A stretch of 64,000 nt of DNA from Blautia liquoris (GCF_015159595.1 NZ_CP063304.1:496001-560000); one strand, 5' to 3'; positions 27,749-35,801 are shown, numbered from the stretch's first letter. The notes: generated from the letters alone by a model not told the origin. Program-made: numbers and translations.

Positions 27749-27943
27749 CATAAAATTTATAGCTCTTTTTGATTGTGCAATATCAGAAATATGCTGCGGA
27801 ATAGATTTTAACTTCAGTACATAAAACAGTCGATTCACTACATTCCTCCCAAAATAACAGTTTAAATTCTTTATACTAAGAAGGAATTTCTGCGCTGAAA
27901 GATCTAGTCTTAATTGACACTATTATTATATTGGGAGGAATGA

Positions 27944-30424
27944 GTGAAATTGAAAGAAGGAAAACAAGTAGAAAGAATAAAGGGTGTTGCTTGCAAAAGC
28001 AATTTATGTGGTAAAATCATTGGCTGGTTATTTTTAGTCACAATATTAGCGGGCCTGTTTCCGGCGTCACCGTTGTATGCGGCTGCCGAAAAAGTGCAGA
28101 CTGCGCAAATTCCTGTTGTCCATCAAGTGACCGGAGAGCAGATCCCCGAAGGGGTTAAGTTTGATTTTTTGTTAAAACAGGTTGATGCATCTGGGACAGA
28201 GATCACTTCAGGAATACAAGCGTCAAAAACTGTCACCACAGTTTCCGGACAGGCTTCCTATTCCTTTGTTTTTGATCTTGGGCCTATTCATGATGGGACT
28301 TACTATTTTACCATCCAGGAGCGTTCGATATCTCCTTCCCTGGGTTGGGAATCTCTGCCCGAAGCACAGATGATCAAGGTGCTCGTATCTGATGGTACAG
28401 CAACCATTCCCAATCCGAACAGTACAAAAGGGGATGGGCTATTATGGGAGGCACCAGGTACGAATGGCAATCCCTTCGGATCAGGAAACTATTTCAGTGT
28501 ATTATGTTTTGAGAATTTCTCTGTTCAAGGAGCAGATGTAGAAAGCGGATTAGCAGTTGGGGGAGAGCTTCAAAGTACTGACCAATATTCGCTTGGAAAG
28601 CCATATAAAAATGTTGGCTGGCCGGTATCTCCTCACTCGCCACGATTATTGGTAAAAGGAAATATTGATATGCCTGGCCAGCTTGAGGTTTGGGGTGGTA
28701 CAATTGTGGTCACTGAAAATTCTATCGTCAATGCTAATCCTGCCCGGGCGATGGAATATATTGGATCAGATGACTCTTACTGCCAAGGTGATGAAAGCGA
28801 CTTCCGTGAATATGATACATCTGTTGTACGGGAACCAGAACAAAAGATAGTGCGGTTTTTTAACAATGCTGAGGCCGATCTTAAATTACTAAGTCAAAAT
28901 TACAAAGAACTAAACGGTGTAGCTGTTAAGGTGGTAAATTGCATGACGGGTGCGTCCCATCCATTTGCAGATATTAATAACTCGAATTATATCGAAAATA
29001 TTTATTTTGACAGCTCGGTTCATGGTATTTTCCCAAATGATTATGTTGACTTTGACACAATCGTTTTCAATTTGACCTTAGATGGATTTAGCGGTAATCA
29101 AGCAGAGCTGCGCAGCATTTATATGAGTATTCCCGATGATTATGACGGCAATATAATCTTTAATGTGTTGCCTGGTGCAGGGATAAACAAATTACGGATC
29201 AATACCGGAGCGATGTTTATCAATGATCAGAAGGCCAGCTATGAGCTTGCGCGTGAATATTCAGACCGCATTATATGGAACTTCCCATCTGGAGAATTGG
29301 ATGAGATTAGCGTAAATAAGCATTTGTTGATTGGATCAGTTCTAGCACCTAATACTGCTTTTATACCGAATGAAGGATCAGTTGATGGAACACTGGTTGC
29401 TAAAAGTGTAACAGCGCAAGGAGGTTGGGAAACGCATGCAGCCACGAGGTTTGGACATAACAAGCAAACGATAAGTCCGATCGACATTATTTTTTCCAAT
29501 GCATATAAAGCACCGCAAGAAGATAATAGTGTTTCCGTAGCGATCAAAGGATCAAAAATCCTTACGGGAAAGAGTTTGGAGGCAGGACAATTTACATTTG
29601 CCTTGCTTGCGGACGGTATTGTCCTGGATCTTGTCAGCAATGCCGGAGACGGGAGCATAACCTTTACTGGTCCTTATCTGGAATATCAGCAGCCTGGAAC
29701 GTATACCTATACCATGTTGGAGTGCGGTCCGTCAGCAGCTATTTCAAATGATTGGAACATTGGTCAAAAACCCGGAAGCAAAACACCTGACGGGAATGGC
29801 TGGGTCTATGATTCAAGTCAGTTTGAGATTGAGGTAGAAGTCAGCGATCGGGGTGGATATTTAGAAGCGGTACTACAATATAAAGATGGAGCCGCTGATT
29901 TCCATAACAACTATTCTACATCTGAATTTGTTTTGTCTTTAATAGGAAATAAAACTGTTGAAGGAAATACGCTGACAGATAATCAGTTTGAATTTGGTGT
30001 ATTTGATGAGGAGAACACCTTAGCAGCACATGGAACAAATGATGCATCAGGGGTAATTGCTTTTGATAAAATAACCTTGAATAAGCCGGGAATCTATCAA
30101 TATACGGTCAAAGAACTTTCTGCTTCGGCAAATGGTTGGAAAAAGGATGATAACGTTTATAAGATTACAGTAACTGTAACGGACAATGGCAGGGGTAGTT
30201 TAACCGGGAGTATCGAATATCCAGATGGCAAATTAAACTTTCATAACATTTACACCCCAACGAAGGTTGTTTTACCTAAGACAAACACAACAAAGACAAA
30301 TTCACCGAAAACGGGAGATACCAATAACATGTTTTTATATCTGGTAATATTGGCGGCAGCCAGTCTTACGGGAGTGACCGGAATGATTATGCGGCACTAT
30401 TTTAAAACAAAAAATATAAAATAA
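27944..30424 (+). CDS. Wall-anchored surface protein with choice-of-anchor-A and pilin-type isopeptide domains
   Basis: 826 aa. It has a signal peptide (residues about 20-46, ending SPLYAAAEK), an FctA/Spy0128-type beta domain (about 55-150), a choice-of-anchor-A-like region (about 165-500), and two more Spy0128-type domains (about 525-655 and 660-775) whose Lys/Asn/Glu pattern suggests internal isopeptide bonds. The C-terminus has SPKTGD, a hydrophobic segment and RHYFKTK: an LPxTG-like sortase signal. Probably a cell-surface adhesin. The start is GTG 27944 after GGGAGG. No sortase gene lies nearby. Confidence 0.85.
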   Translation: MKLKEGKQVERIKGVACKSNLCGKIIGWLFLVTILAGLFPASPLYAAAEKVQTAQIPVVHQVTGEQIPEGVKFDFLLKQVDASGTEITSGIQASKTVTTVSGQASYSFVFDLGPIHDGTYYFTIQERSISPSLGWESLPEAQMIKVLVSDGTATIPNPNSTKGDGLLWEAPGTNGNPFGSGNYFSVLCFENFSVQGADVESGLAVGGELQSTDQYSLGKPYKNVGWPVSPHSPRLLVKGNIDMPGQLEVWGGTIVVTENSIVNANPARAMEYIGSDDSYCQGDESDFREYDTSVVREPEQKIVRFFNNAEADLKLLSQNYKELNGVAVKVVNCMTGASHPFADINNSNYIENIYFDSSVHGIFPNDYVDFDTIVFNLTLDGFSGNQAELRSIYMSIPDDYDGNIIFNVLPGAGINKLRINTGAMFINDQKASYELAREYSDRIIWNFPSGELDEISVNKHLLIGSVLAPNTAFIPNEGSVDGTLVAKSVTAQGGWETHAATRFGHNKQTISPIDIIFSNAYKAPQEDNSVSVAIKGSKILTGKSLEAGQFTFALLADGIVLDLVSNAGDGSITFTGPYLEYQQPGTYTYTMLECGPSAAISNDWNIGQKPGSKTPDGNGWVYDSSQFEIEVEVSDRGGYLEAVLQYKDGAADFHNNYSTSEFVLSLIGNKTVEGNTLTDNQFEFGVFDEENTLAAHGTNDASGVIAFDKITLNKPGIYQYTVKELSASANGWKKDDNVYKITVTVTDNGRGSLTGSIEYPDGKLNFHNIYTPTKVVLPKTNTTKTNSPKTGDTNNMFLYLVILAAASLTGVTGMIMRHYFKTKNIK

Positions 30425-30595
30425 TAGCGTAAACGTAGGTGGTACGATGCTAAAATGAATAATTTGAAAATATCCTCTCACGAAAAAACTCAAAAGTCGC
30501 ATAAATACTGATATTTTCTGCGATTCCCGTTTGCAAAATCACGGTTTTTTGATATACTAATTGAGTAGGATTAAATACTCATAGGAGGCGCGAGT

Positions 30596-30721
30596 ATGTA
30601 CTATGATTTTGCTGTAAAAATTCCAGAAAACACAGGGAAGATATCAAAAAATAAACGTGGTAATACAACTTATATTGAATATACATATGATAGGGTATAT
30701 CTACGAGGAGGAACAGCGTGA
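30596..30721 (+). pseudogene. Remnant of an IS1634-type transposase N-terminus
   Basis: A 41-codon frame starting at ATG 30596 after AGGAGG. The beginning, MYYDFAVKIPENTGKIS ... GNTTYIEYTYDRVY, resembles the extreme N-terminus of IS1634-family transposases common in Lachnospiraceae. The rest of the transposase is missing; the frame ends with a TGA overlapping the GTG start of the next gene. The upstream 170 bp hold short inverted repeats and may be the element's left end. Confidence 0.6.
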
Positions 30722-31437
30722 AAATCACAATGATACATGGTCAGAGCCATAAGGGTTCTACATATCATATTGCAAGAATGCTTGCAGAAAAGCTGGATGG
30801 TGAGATATTAGAGTTTTTTCTTCCACGAGATTTTGACGGAATCTGTGTCGGATGTACGAATTGTTTCATGAAATCCGAGACGCTCTGCCCCCATTATGAG
30901 CAGCTGAAGCCGATTACAGAGGGAATTGATCAGGCAGATGTAATTATTCTGGCAAGTCCGGTGTATGTGTTTCATGCTACCGGGGCTATGAAGGCATTAT
31001 TGGATCATTATGGGTATCGCTTTATGGTACACCGTCCGGAAGAAAGCATGTTTGAAAAACAGGCTGTATGTATTTCAACTGCTGCAGGTGCAGGCATGAA
31101 AACTACAAATAAAGATATGGCTGACAGTACTTTCTTTTGGGGGGCTGCAAAAACCTATAAATACGGAGTAGCTGTTGCCGCAGACTCATGGGATACGGTG
31201 AAACCTGAGTTAAAAAAGCGTATTGATAAAAAAACGACTGCAATAGCAGATAAAATAATGAAACACGCAGATTGTATAAAACCAGGTATAAAAACCAGAG
31301 CTTTTTTTCATGTTATGAGAGTTATGCAAAAAAATGGGTGGAATGAAACAGATGCCGCCTACTGGAACAAAAAAGGATGGACAGCAAAAAAACGGCCATG
31401 GAAAAATCAACCCGGAACCATGGAGGCGCCGGGTTGA
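30718..31437 (+). CDS. NAD(P)H-dependent FMN reductase / flavodoxin-fold protein
   Basis: 239 aa with a flavodoxin-like N-terminal domain: ITMIHGQSHKGSTYHIAR is the FMN phosphate-binding loop, VGCTNCFMK...CPHYEQLKP is a cysteine-containing loop typical of iron-sulfur-flavoprotein-like reductases, and ILASPVYVFHATGAMKALLDH is conserved. The C-terminal 40 residues are basic. The substrate is unknown. It begins at GTG 30718, with a GAGGAGG ribosome site that lies inside the transposase remnant. Confidence 0.8.
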   Translation: MKITMIHGQSHKGSTYHIARMLAEKLDGEILEFFLPRDFDGICVGCTNCFMKSETLCPHYEQLKPITEGIDQADVIILASPVYVFHATGAMKALLDHYGYRFMVHRPEESMFEKQAVCISTAAGAGMKTTNKDMADSTFFWGAAKTYKYGVAVAADSWDTVKPELKKRIDKKTTAIADKIMKHADCIKPGIKTRAFFHVMRVMQKNGWNETDAAYWNKKGWTAKKRPWKNQPGTMEAPG

Positions 31438-31442
31438 TTTTT
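31402..31442. terminator. Bidirectional terminator between convergent genes
   Basis: The 14-bp perfect arms AAAAATCAACCCGG (31402-31415) and CCGGGTTGATTTTT (31429-31442) lie across the 3' ends of the flavoprotein gene (+) and the NifX-like gene (-), overlapping both stop regions. A-run and T-run on both sides fit termination in both directions. Confidence 0.85.
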
Positions 31443-31860
31443 AGCGGTCACAACAGCTGTGCCCTTCCTCGTGGGATGATATCCCGTGGCTGCCGCAGCC
31501 ATCTCCTTCCCCATGGTCATGCTCATTGTGGTGGCTGCATGCTGCAGCAGGGTCGTATTGCAAGTCACCGGACAGGAAGTCTTTTACAGCGTGTTCGGCA
31601 TTTCCAGAGACGCCGCCGTACAACTTGATACCCGCTTCGCTCAAGGCAAGCTTTGCACCTCCTCCGATTCCTCCGCAAATCAGGGCAGTAATACCCTTTT
31701 CTTTCAGAAAACCAGCCAGCGCACCGTGACCGTTTCCCTCTGTGTTCAAGATGGCGGTTGACTGAATCTTTCCGTCATCAATATCATAGACTTTAAATTG
31801 CTCAGTGTGTCCAAAATGCTGAAATACGTTTCCATCTTCATACGTTACCGCAAGCTTCAT
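31441..31860 (-). CDS. NifX/NifB-like iron-molybdenum-cofactor-binding domain protein
   Basis: 139 aa, dinitrogenase Fe-Mo cofactor biosynthesis fold (MKLAVTYEDGNVFQHFGHTEQFKVYDI ... ALICGGIGGGAKLALSEAGIKLYGG), with a His/Cys-rich C-terminal tail (CSHHNEHDHGEGDGCGSH...CCDR) that probably binds metal. No other nitrogenase genes are present; such proteins are common in anaerobes and probably handle Fe-S or metal cofactors. ATG 31860 overlaps the stop of the DUF134 gene, so the two are coupled. Confidence 0.85.
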   Translation of the reverse strand: MKLAVTYEDGNVFQHFGHTEQFKVYDIDDGKIQSTAILNTEGNGHGALAGFLKEKGITALICGGIGGGAKLALSEAGIKLYGGVSGNAEHAVKDFLSGDLQYDPAAACSHHNEHDHGEGDGCGSHGISSHEEGHSCCDR

Positions 31861-32225
31861 TTTTCTTCCTCCAATTCTTTTGGAAAATTGACAGATCCTT
31901 TTCGATTGCAGCAGCACTTGCCGCAGGATGGATGAGGATGTTCGCAAATCCGCACATCGCCGCCGCCAATTTGCAGCGGATGTCCCTCTACGATACATTG
32001 AGCCAGTGTTTTCCGGGCACTGGCGTAAATGGCCTGTACAGTGGTGCGGGCGACCTCCATCTGCTTTGAACATTGCTCCTGTGTCAGTCCTTCTAAGTCA
32101 ATCAGGCGGATGACCTCGTATTCGTCAAGAGTCATGGTGACAACCGAAGCATCTCCTTTACATGGCTTGAAGCTGGTACATCGCGGATGTGCGCATACAC
32201 GTCGGCATTTCCTGGGTCTTGCCAT
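31857..32225 (-). CDS. DUF134 family predicted DNA-binding protein
   Basis: 122 aa. MARPRKCRRVCAHPRCTSFKP is the family start, TMTLDEYEVIRLIDLEGLTQEQCSKQMEVARTTVQAIYASARKTLA is a sigma-factor-like helix-turn-helix, and the C-terminus has a Cys cluster (CEHPHPSCGKCCCN). It is typically paired with NifX-like genes, as here (4-bp overlap), and may regulate them. ATG 32225 follows GAGGTG; an earlier ATG at 32246 is less likely. Confidence 0.85.
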   Translation of the reverse strand: MARPRKCRRVCAHPRCTSFKPCKGDASVVTMTLDEYEVIRLIDLEGLTQEQCSKQMEVARTTVQAIYASARKTLAQCIVEGHPLQIGGGDVRICEHPHPSCGKCCCNRKGSVNFPKELEEEK

Positions 32226-32320
32226 CTTTTCACCTCGTTTTATCAATCAAGTTATCGACATATGTCAGTATCATTATACTGCATTTATGTCATATGTCAA
32301 TAATTAAAAACTCACGTGTC

Positions 32321-32350
32321 TTGAAAAAATAGTCATTTTTTGTTAGTATG
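32321..32350 (+). promoter_or_regulatory. Candidate promoter before repeat copy 1
   Basis: -35 TTGAAA (32321-32326), 18-bp spacer, -10 TAGTAT (32345-32350; TATGAT at 32347-32352 is an alternative). If used, transcription starts close to the first bases of the structured repeat, so the repeat would form the 5' leader of the LytTR regulator mRNA. Confidence 0.5.
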
Positions 32351-32527
32351 ATACTAGGGTCAAAAGGTCCTGCGTTTCATGCTTGCATGAAAAAGCATGA
32401 CTTTGGGACCCGAACAAACATGAGAAAGCAACCCGATTAGGGTGTATTTCGAATGTTTGTAGGATTGTGAGAGCTCGAAGAGCGTAACAATCCGTGTATC
32501 ATAAGGGGTCAAATTACTTTTGACCCC
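32349..32527 (+). repeat. Unidentified 179-nt structured element, copy 1
   Basis: Begins TGATACTAGGGTCAAAAGG and ends in a hairpin GGGGTCAAA/TTTGACCCC (32505-32527). Internal stems predicted by eye: AAGGTC with GACTTT, ACAAACAT with ATGTTTGT, GGATTGT with ACAATCC (32462-32468/32487-32493), and GCTC-GAA-GAGC. Its first about 24 nt recur at 32534, exactly 191 nt later, just before the LytTR ribosome site. Two more copies are at 45241 and 45432. I cannot match it to a known RNA family. Confidence 0.8.
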
Positions 32528-32573
32528 AACCTCTTAGTATGATACCAGGGACAAAAGCGGAGGTAATAAAAAA

Positions 32574-33326
32574 ATGTTAAACATAGCATTATGTGATGAT
32601 GATCGAAAGGCAGTCTCTCGGTATGCGGGCTTAATTAGGCAGATTGCAGCAAAGCATCAGATACCGATTGAGATTTCTTATTTTGACAGTGGGGAATCCC
32701 TATTCCAACAGTATCGAGAAAAGATGGAAGATCTGGACATTGTGTATCTGGATATCTTAATGGGTGGGATGAATGGAATGGATACGGCCAGAAAACTGCG
32801 GGACAACAAGTGCAAAGCTCAGATTGTTTTTCTGACTAACGATGAGGAATGTGTATATGATGCATTTGAAGTAAGCGCTATCCAGTATCTTGTAAAGGAA
32901 GACACCAGCTTTTCTAAATTTGAAAGGGTTTTTCTAAAAGCTGCGAAACTGATCGTGAAAAGGGCGGGGGAGATGTTTACTTTCGAGTTTGATGGGACAA
33001 AAGGCATAGTCCCTATCCGTGAGATTTCCTATTTTGAGATCCACAGAAGGCTTGTAACGATACATTATGGAGAGGGGAAAACGTGTAAATTTTACGGCAA
33101 TATGTCACAGCTAGAAGAGCACTTAAGTAAATATAATTTTATCCGCGCCCATCGTTCCTTTTTAATACAGCTGCCCTACATTGCAATGTTTCGTCAGCGA
33201 GAGTTATTGTTAAAAACGGGTGAAGCCGTTCCAATCGGAAATACTTATGAACAGCCGTTAAAAGAGGCCTTTGCAGGGTATATTTCTGAACTGAGTATCT
33301 ACTGTGAAAAGGAGACAGCCCTGTAA
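32574..33326 (+). CDS. LytTR-family response regulator, orphan
   Basis: 250 aa. It has a receiver at residues 1-120 (acidic CDDD near residue 8; phosphoacceptor in VYLDILMGG; VFLTNDEECVYDAFEV; the Lys in QYLVKED) and a LytTR DNA-binding domain at about 145-240 (YFEIHRRLVTIHY ... FIRAHRSFLIQLPYI). Such regulators usually control surface, toxin or peptide-signalling genes. No histidine kinase gene is adjacent. It is preceded by the structured repeat in the same orientation. Confidence 0.88.
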   Translation: MLNIALCDDDRKAVSRYAGLIRQIAAKHQIPIEISYFDSGESLFQQYREKMEDLDIVYLDILMGGMNGMDTARKLRDNKCKAQIVFLTNDEECVYDAFEVSAIQYLVKEDTSFSKFERVFLKAAKLIVKRAGEMFTFEFDGTKGIVPIREISYFEIHRRLVTIHYGEGKTCKFYGNMSQLEEHLSKYNFIRAHRSFLIQLPYIAMFRQRELLLKTGEAVPIGNTYEQPLKEAFAGYISELSIYCEKETAL

Positions 33327-33409
33327 TAGGAGAAATCGGTAAGGAATTTTGCAGCAGCATAAGAGTGGAACAGTAAATTGGAACAAAATATGAATAATTA
33401 TCAATTCGA

Positions 33410-33438
33410 TTGACCATGATATAAAGAAATGATAGAAT
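33410..33438 (+). promoter_or_regulatory. Promoter of the ATPase/TOPRIM-like pair
   Basis: -35 TTGACC (33410-33415), 17-bp spacer, -10 TAGAAT (33433-33438), 32 bp before the ATPase start. Confidence 0.7.
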
Positions 33439-33469
33439 ACAGTTAATTGTAATCATGGAGGTGGTCAGT

Positions 33470-34897
33470 GTGAAAAACTCGTCAGTTCGCTTATCTGAAA
33501 TTTCAATTCAGAATTTTAAAAATGTCGAAAACGGACAGTTAAATTTTATAAACCGAAGAAAAGATTTCCGTTCAAGTATTCTGGGATTGTACGGGCAGAA
33601 CGGTTCTGGGAAAACAGCGTTGATAGATGCAATACAGTTGTTAAAATATACACTTTGCGGGAAAACCATACCCACAGAGATGGCCGATTATATCAATATT
33701 GATGCCGAATATGCAAATATGATGTATGTGTTTGAAGTCTTAACACCTTCGGGTAAATTTGAGGCTTTTTATGAATTCCATATTCGAAGAGAGGAAAATC
33801 TTTCGGAGCAGAATCTGGATCTGTCAGAAGGTTATGAAATTCCATACAAAATAGTAATTTCTGATGAAATTCTCAGCTATTCTTTTGAAGGATCGGGGCA
33901 GAGGATTCGGAAAGGTCCATTGATCGATACGCGGACGGACGGTGTATTTGTCCCGGTTTCAAAGTATCATGGCCTTATCGGGAACGACAAGAATATGGCT
34001 ATGAACTTACTCGTAGCAAAGAAAATGGCAGCTAATTCATCGAGATCTTTCATCTTTTCAAGAGAATTGCTGAACGCGGCCAGAAAACAACAGGAGGAAA
34101 AGAAAAACGACCTGGAATTCATGCGGCATCTGACCTTATTGGAAAACTTGATCTTTTATGGAAACTATGAATTATTTGTCATAAACACAGCGAATACAGG
34201 CATGATCAGTATGAATGCCCTTCCATTATCTTTTAAATATGAAGAAAGAACCAGCGGCATGATCGGACAACTGACACTGCCGCTTGACAGTTCTGCCGTT
34301 ATTCCGAAAGATGCACTAAATGTAGCAAAAAAGATCATTTGCAATATGAACATAGTACTTGAACAGCTCGTGCCGGGATTGACGATTGGTCTGAAAGAAT
34401 CAGGTTCTGAGACTTTGAAAAATGGGAAAGAGGGAACCAGAATTCAGCTGATATCGCGTAAAAACAATAAAGATATTCCTCTAAAATACGAATCCGAGGG
34501 AATTAAGAAGATAATTTCTGTTCTTCAGCTTCTGATTGTGATCTATAATCAGTCCTCGATTACAGTTGCGATTGATGAACTGGATTCGGGTGTGTTTGAA
34601 TATCTTCTGGGAGAAATCCTCCGCATTATATCTGAGAAAGGAAAAGGTCAGCTGATCTTTACGTCCCATAACCTTCGCCCCTTAGAGACACTGGATCGAG
34701 GTTTTATTGCATTTACAACGACAAATCCCTCAAAAAGATATATGAGAATGTCGAATCTTAAAGACAATAACAATCTGCGCGACTTTTATTTCAGAGATAT
34801 TGTTCTCGGTGAGCAGAACGAGGAGGTTTACAAGCCGACAAATAATGCAGAAATTGCTCTGGCTTTCAGAGAGGCTGGTGACATCAGTGCCACGTAA
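33470..34897 (+). CDS. AAA/ABC-type ATPase of a candidate two-gene defence module
   Basis: 475 aa, resembling AAA_15/AAA_21 ATPases of the SMC/ABC/OLD group. The N-terminal LSEISIQNFKNVENGQLNF opens the fold, Walker A is YGQNGSGKT (residues 41-49), Walker B is ITVAIDELDSG (near 365), and FTSHNLRPLETL forms the H-loop region. There are no membrane segments. The start is GTG 33470 after GGAGGTGG. The next gene starts within its last 20 bases, so the two act together. Similar ATPase plus nuclease pairs serve as anti-phage systems (for example OLD-like, AbiL/Rlo or PARIS types), but the exact type is not determined. Confidence 0.7.
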   Translation: MKNSSVRLSEISIQNFKNVENGQLNFINRRKDFRSSILGLYGQNGSGKTALIDAIQLLKYTLCGKTIPTEMADYINIDAEYANMMYVFEVLTPSGKFEAFYEFHIRREENLSEQNLDLSEGYEIPYKIVISDEILSYSFEGSGQRIRKGPLIDTRTDGVFVPVSKYHGLIGNDKNMAMNLLVAKKMAANSSRSFIFSRELLNAARKQQEEKKNDLEFMRHLTLLENLIFYGNYELFVINTANTGMISMNALPLSFKYEERTSGMIGQLTLPLDSSAVIPKDALNVAKKIICNMNIVLEQLVPGLTIGLKESGSETLKNGKEGTRIQLISRKNNKDIPLKYESEGIKKIISVLQLLIVIYNQSSITVAIDELDSGVFEYLLGEILRIISEKGKGQLIFTSHNLRPLETLDRGFIAFTTTNPSKRYMRMSNLKDNNNLRDFYFRDIVLGEQNEEVYKPTNNAEIALAFREAGDISAT

Positions 34898-35588
34898 AAA
34901 AATTGTATTTGTAATTGTAGAAGGGCCTTCCGATGACGAGGCACTGGGGGTTATTATTCATCGTATCTATGACAAGTCTGTGGTTCATGTTGAGATCACT
35001 CACGGAGACATCACTTCTAAGTCGTCTGTCACGCCTGGAAATATTGCCGCCAAAATAGGAAGAGTAGTTCAGGAATATGCGAGGTCAAATCATTATAAAC
35101 AGAATGATTTTCAGGAGATTATTCATCTGATCGATACAGATGGAGCATATATAGAAGAAAAGGATGTTGTAGAGGATCCCAGTGCAAAGAAACCATTTTA
35201 TACAACGACAGAAATCCGTACAGCAAGGCCAGATCAGATCATCCAACGAAACAAAAGAAAAAGTGACAATATAAACCGTATCTGCGTTATGACAAAAGTA
35301 TGGGGCTCCATTTTGTATCGTGCCTATTATATGTCGGCAAATCTAGATCATGTTCTGTATAATAAATTGAACAGTTCCGATGAAGATAAAGAAAATGATT
35401 CCTTTGCATTCGCAAAAAAATATAAGGATCATTTAGATGATTTTATAAGTTTTATCGCAGACTCGGATTTTTCTGTGTCGGATGATTTTAAGCAGTCATG
35501 GGAATTCATAAAAGCAGACAAGCATTCCCTTGAACGACATACCAATCTGGGAATCTGTTTTAAAGAGGTACCGTTGTCACAGAGATAA
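34878..35588 (+). CDS. TOPRIM-like/RloB-like partner of the ATPase
   Basis: 236 aa. The N-terminus PRKKIVFVIVEGPSDDEALGVI carries a Glu in a TOPRIM-like first strand, and IIHLIDTDGAYIEE gives the DxD-type acidic motif, so a metal-dependent nuclease fold is plausible. The remainder is charged and alpha-helical with no recognised domain. GTG 34878 (or GTG 34887) follows AGAGAGG and overlaps the ATPase 3' end. The function is inferred only from the pairing. Confidence 0.6.
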   Translation: MTSVPRKKIVFVIVEGPSDDEALGVIIHRIYDKSVVHVEITHGDITSKSSVTPGNIAAKIGRVVQEYARSNHYKQNDFQEIIHLIDTDGAYIEEKDVVEDPSAKKPFYTTTEIRTARPDQIIQRNKRKSDNINRICVMTKVWGSILYRAYYMSANLDHVLYNKLNSSDEDKENDSFAFAKKYKDHLDDFISFIADSDFSVSDDFKQSWEFIKADKHSLERHTNLGICFKEVPLSQR

Positions 35589-35600
35589 GTGGGAAAATTG

Positions 35601-35681
35601 TTGTTCTATCCAGAAAAAATGGTATATACTTTGATTACGTATAAGGTAAAGAAACAGGAATGGCTTTTGCCATTCTTTTTT
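35601..35681 (+). ncRNA. Possible short transcript ending in a strong terminator
   Basis: A promoter-like pair, TTGTTC (35601-35606) and TATACT (35625-35630) with an 18-bp spacer, lies just upstream of a terminator, GAATGGC-TTTT-GCCATTC plus TTTTTT (35658-35681). A transcript from it would be about 45 nt with no gene. Alternatively the terminator just ends the ATPase-pair mRNA and the promoter match is chance. The terminator is solid; the RNA is speculative. Confidence 0.35.
35658..35681 (+). terminator. Terminator before the his operon
   Basis: A 7-bp perfect stem GAATGGC/GCCATTC with a TTTT loop, followed by six T residues. Confidence 0.9.
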
Positions 35682-35725
35682 CTTGCCCAAAATATGAACA
35701 TTCTGTAAACAATGTAGCGATTTAC

Positions 35726-35754
35726 TTGACTACTATACTAAAGTAATCTATACT
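35726..35754 (+). promoter_or_regulatory. Promoter of the histidine operon
   Basis: -35 TTGACT (35726-35731), 17-bp spacer, -10 TATACT (35749-35754). The sequence around the -35 contains TTACTT...AAGTAA as an imperfect dyad. Confidence 0.8.
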
Positions 35755-35781
35755 CTTTATCAACTTATCAATTTACCACTC

Positions 35782-35791
35782 TACTATAGTA
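35782..35791 (+). promoter_or_regulatory. Palindromic operator candidate upstream of hisZ
   Basis: The perfect 10-bp palindrome TACTATAGTA sits between the -10 and the AAGGAG ribosome site. A related TACTATACTAAAGTA runs through the promoter spacer. It could be bound by a histidine repressor; Clostridia often use a TrpR-like HisR/YerC protein, but this is inference. No his T-box is seen in the short leader. Confidence 0.5.
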
Positions 35792-35801
35792 AAGGAGCAG
35801 T

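Noticed and set aside
31441-31860. Part of a nitrogen-fixation cluster
   Set aside because: Only a NifX-like domain protein and DUF134 are present; these pairs are common in non-fixing anaerobes.
33470-35588. Firm assignment of the ATPase pair as PARIS, Gabija or AbiL
   Set aside because: Only Walker motifs and a weak TOPRIM-like pattern are visible; domain assignment needs profile searches.
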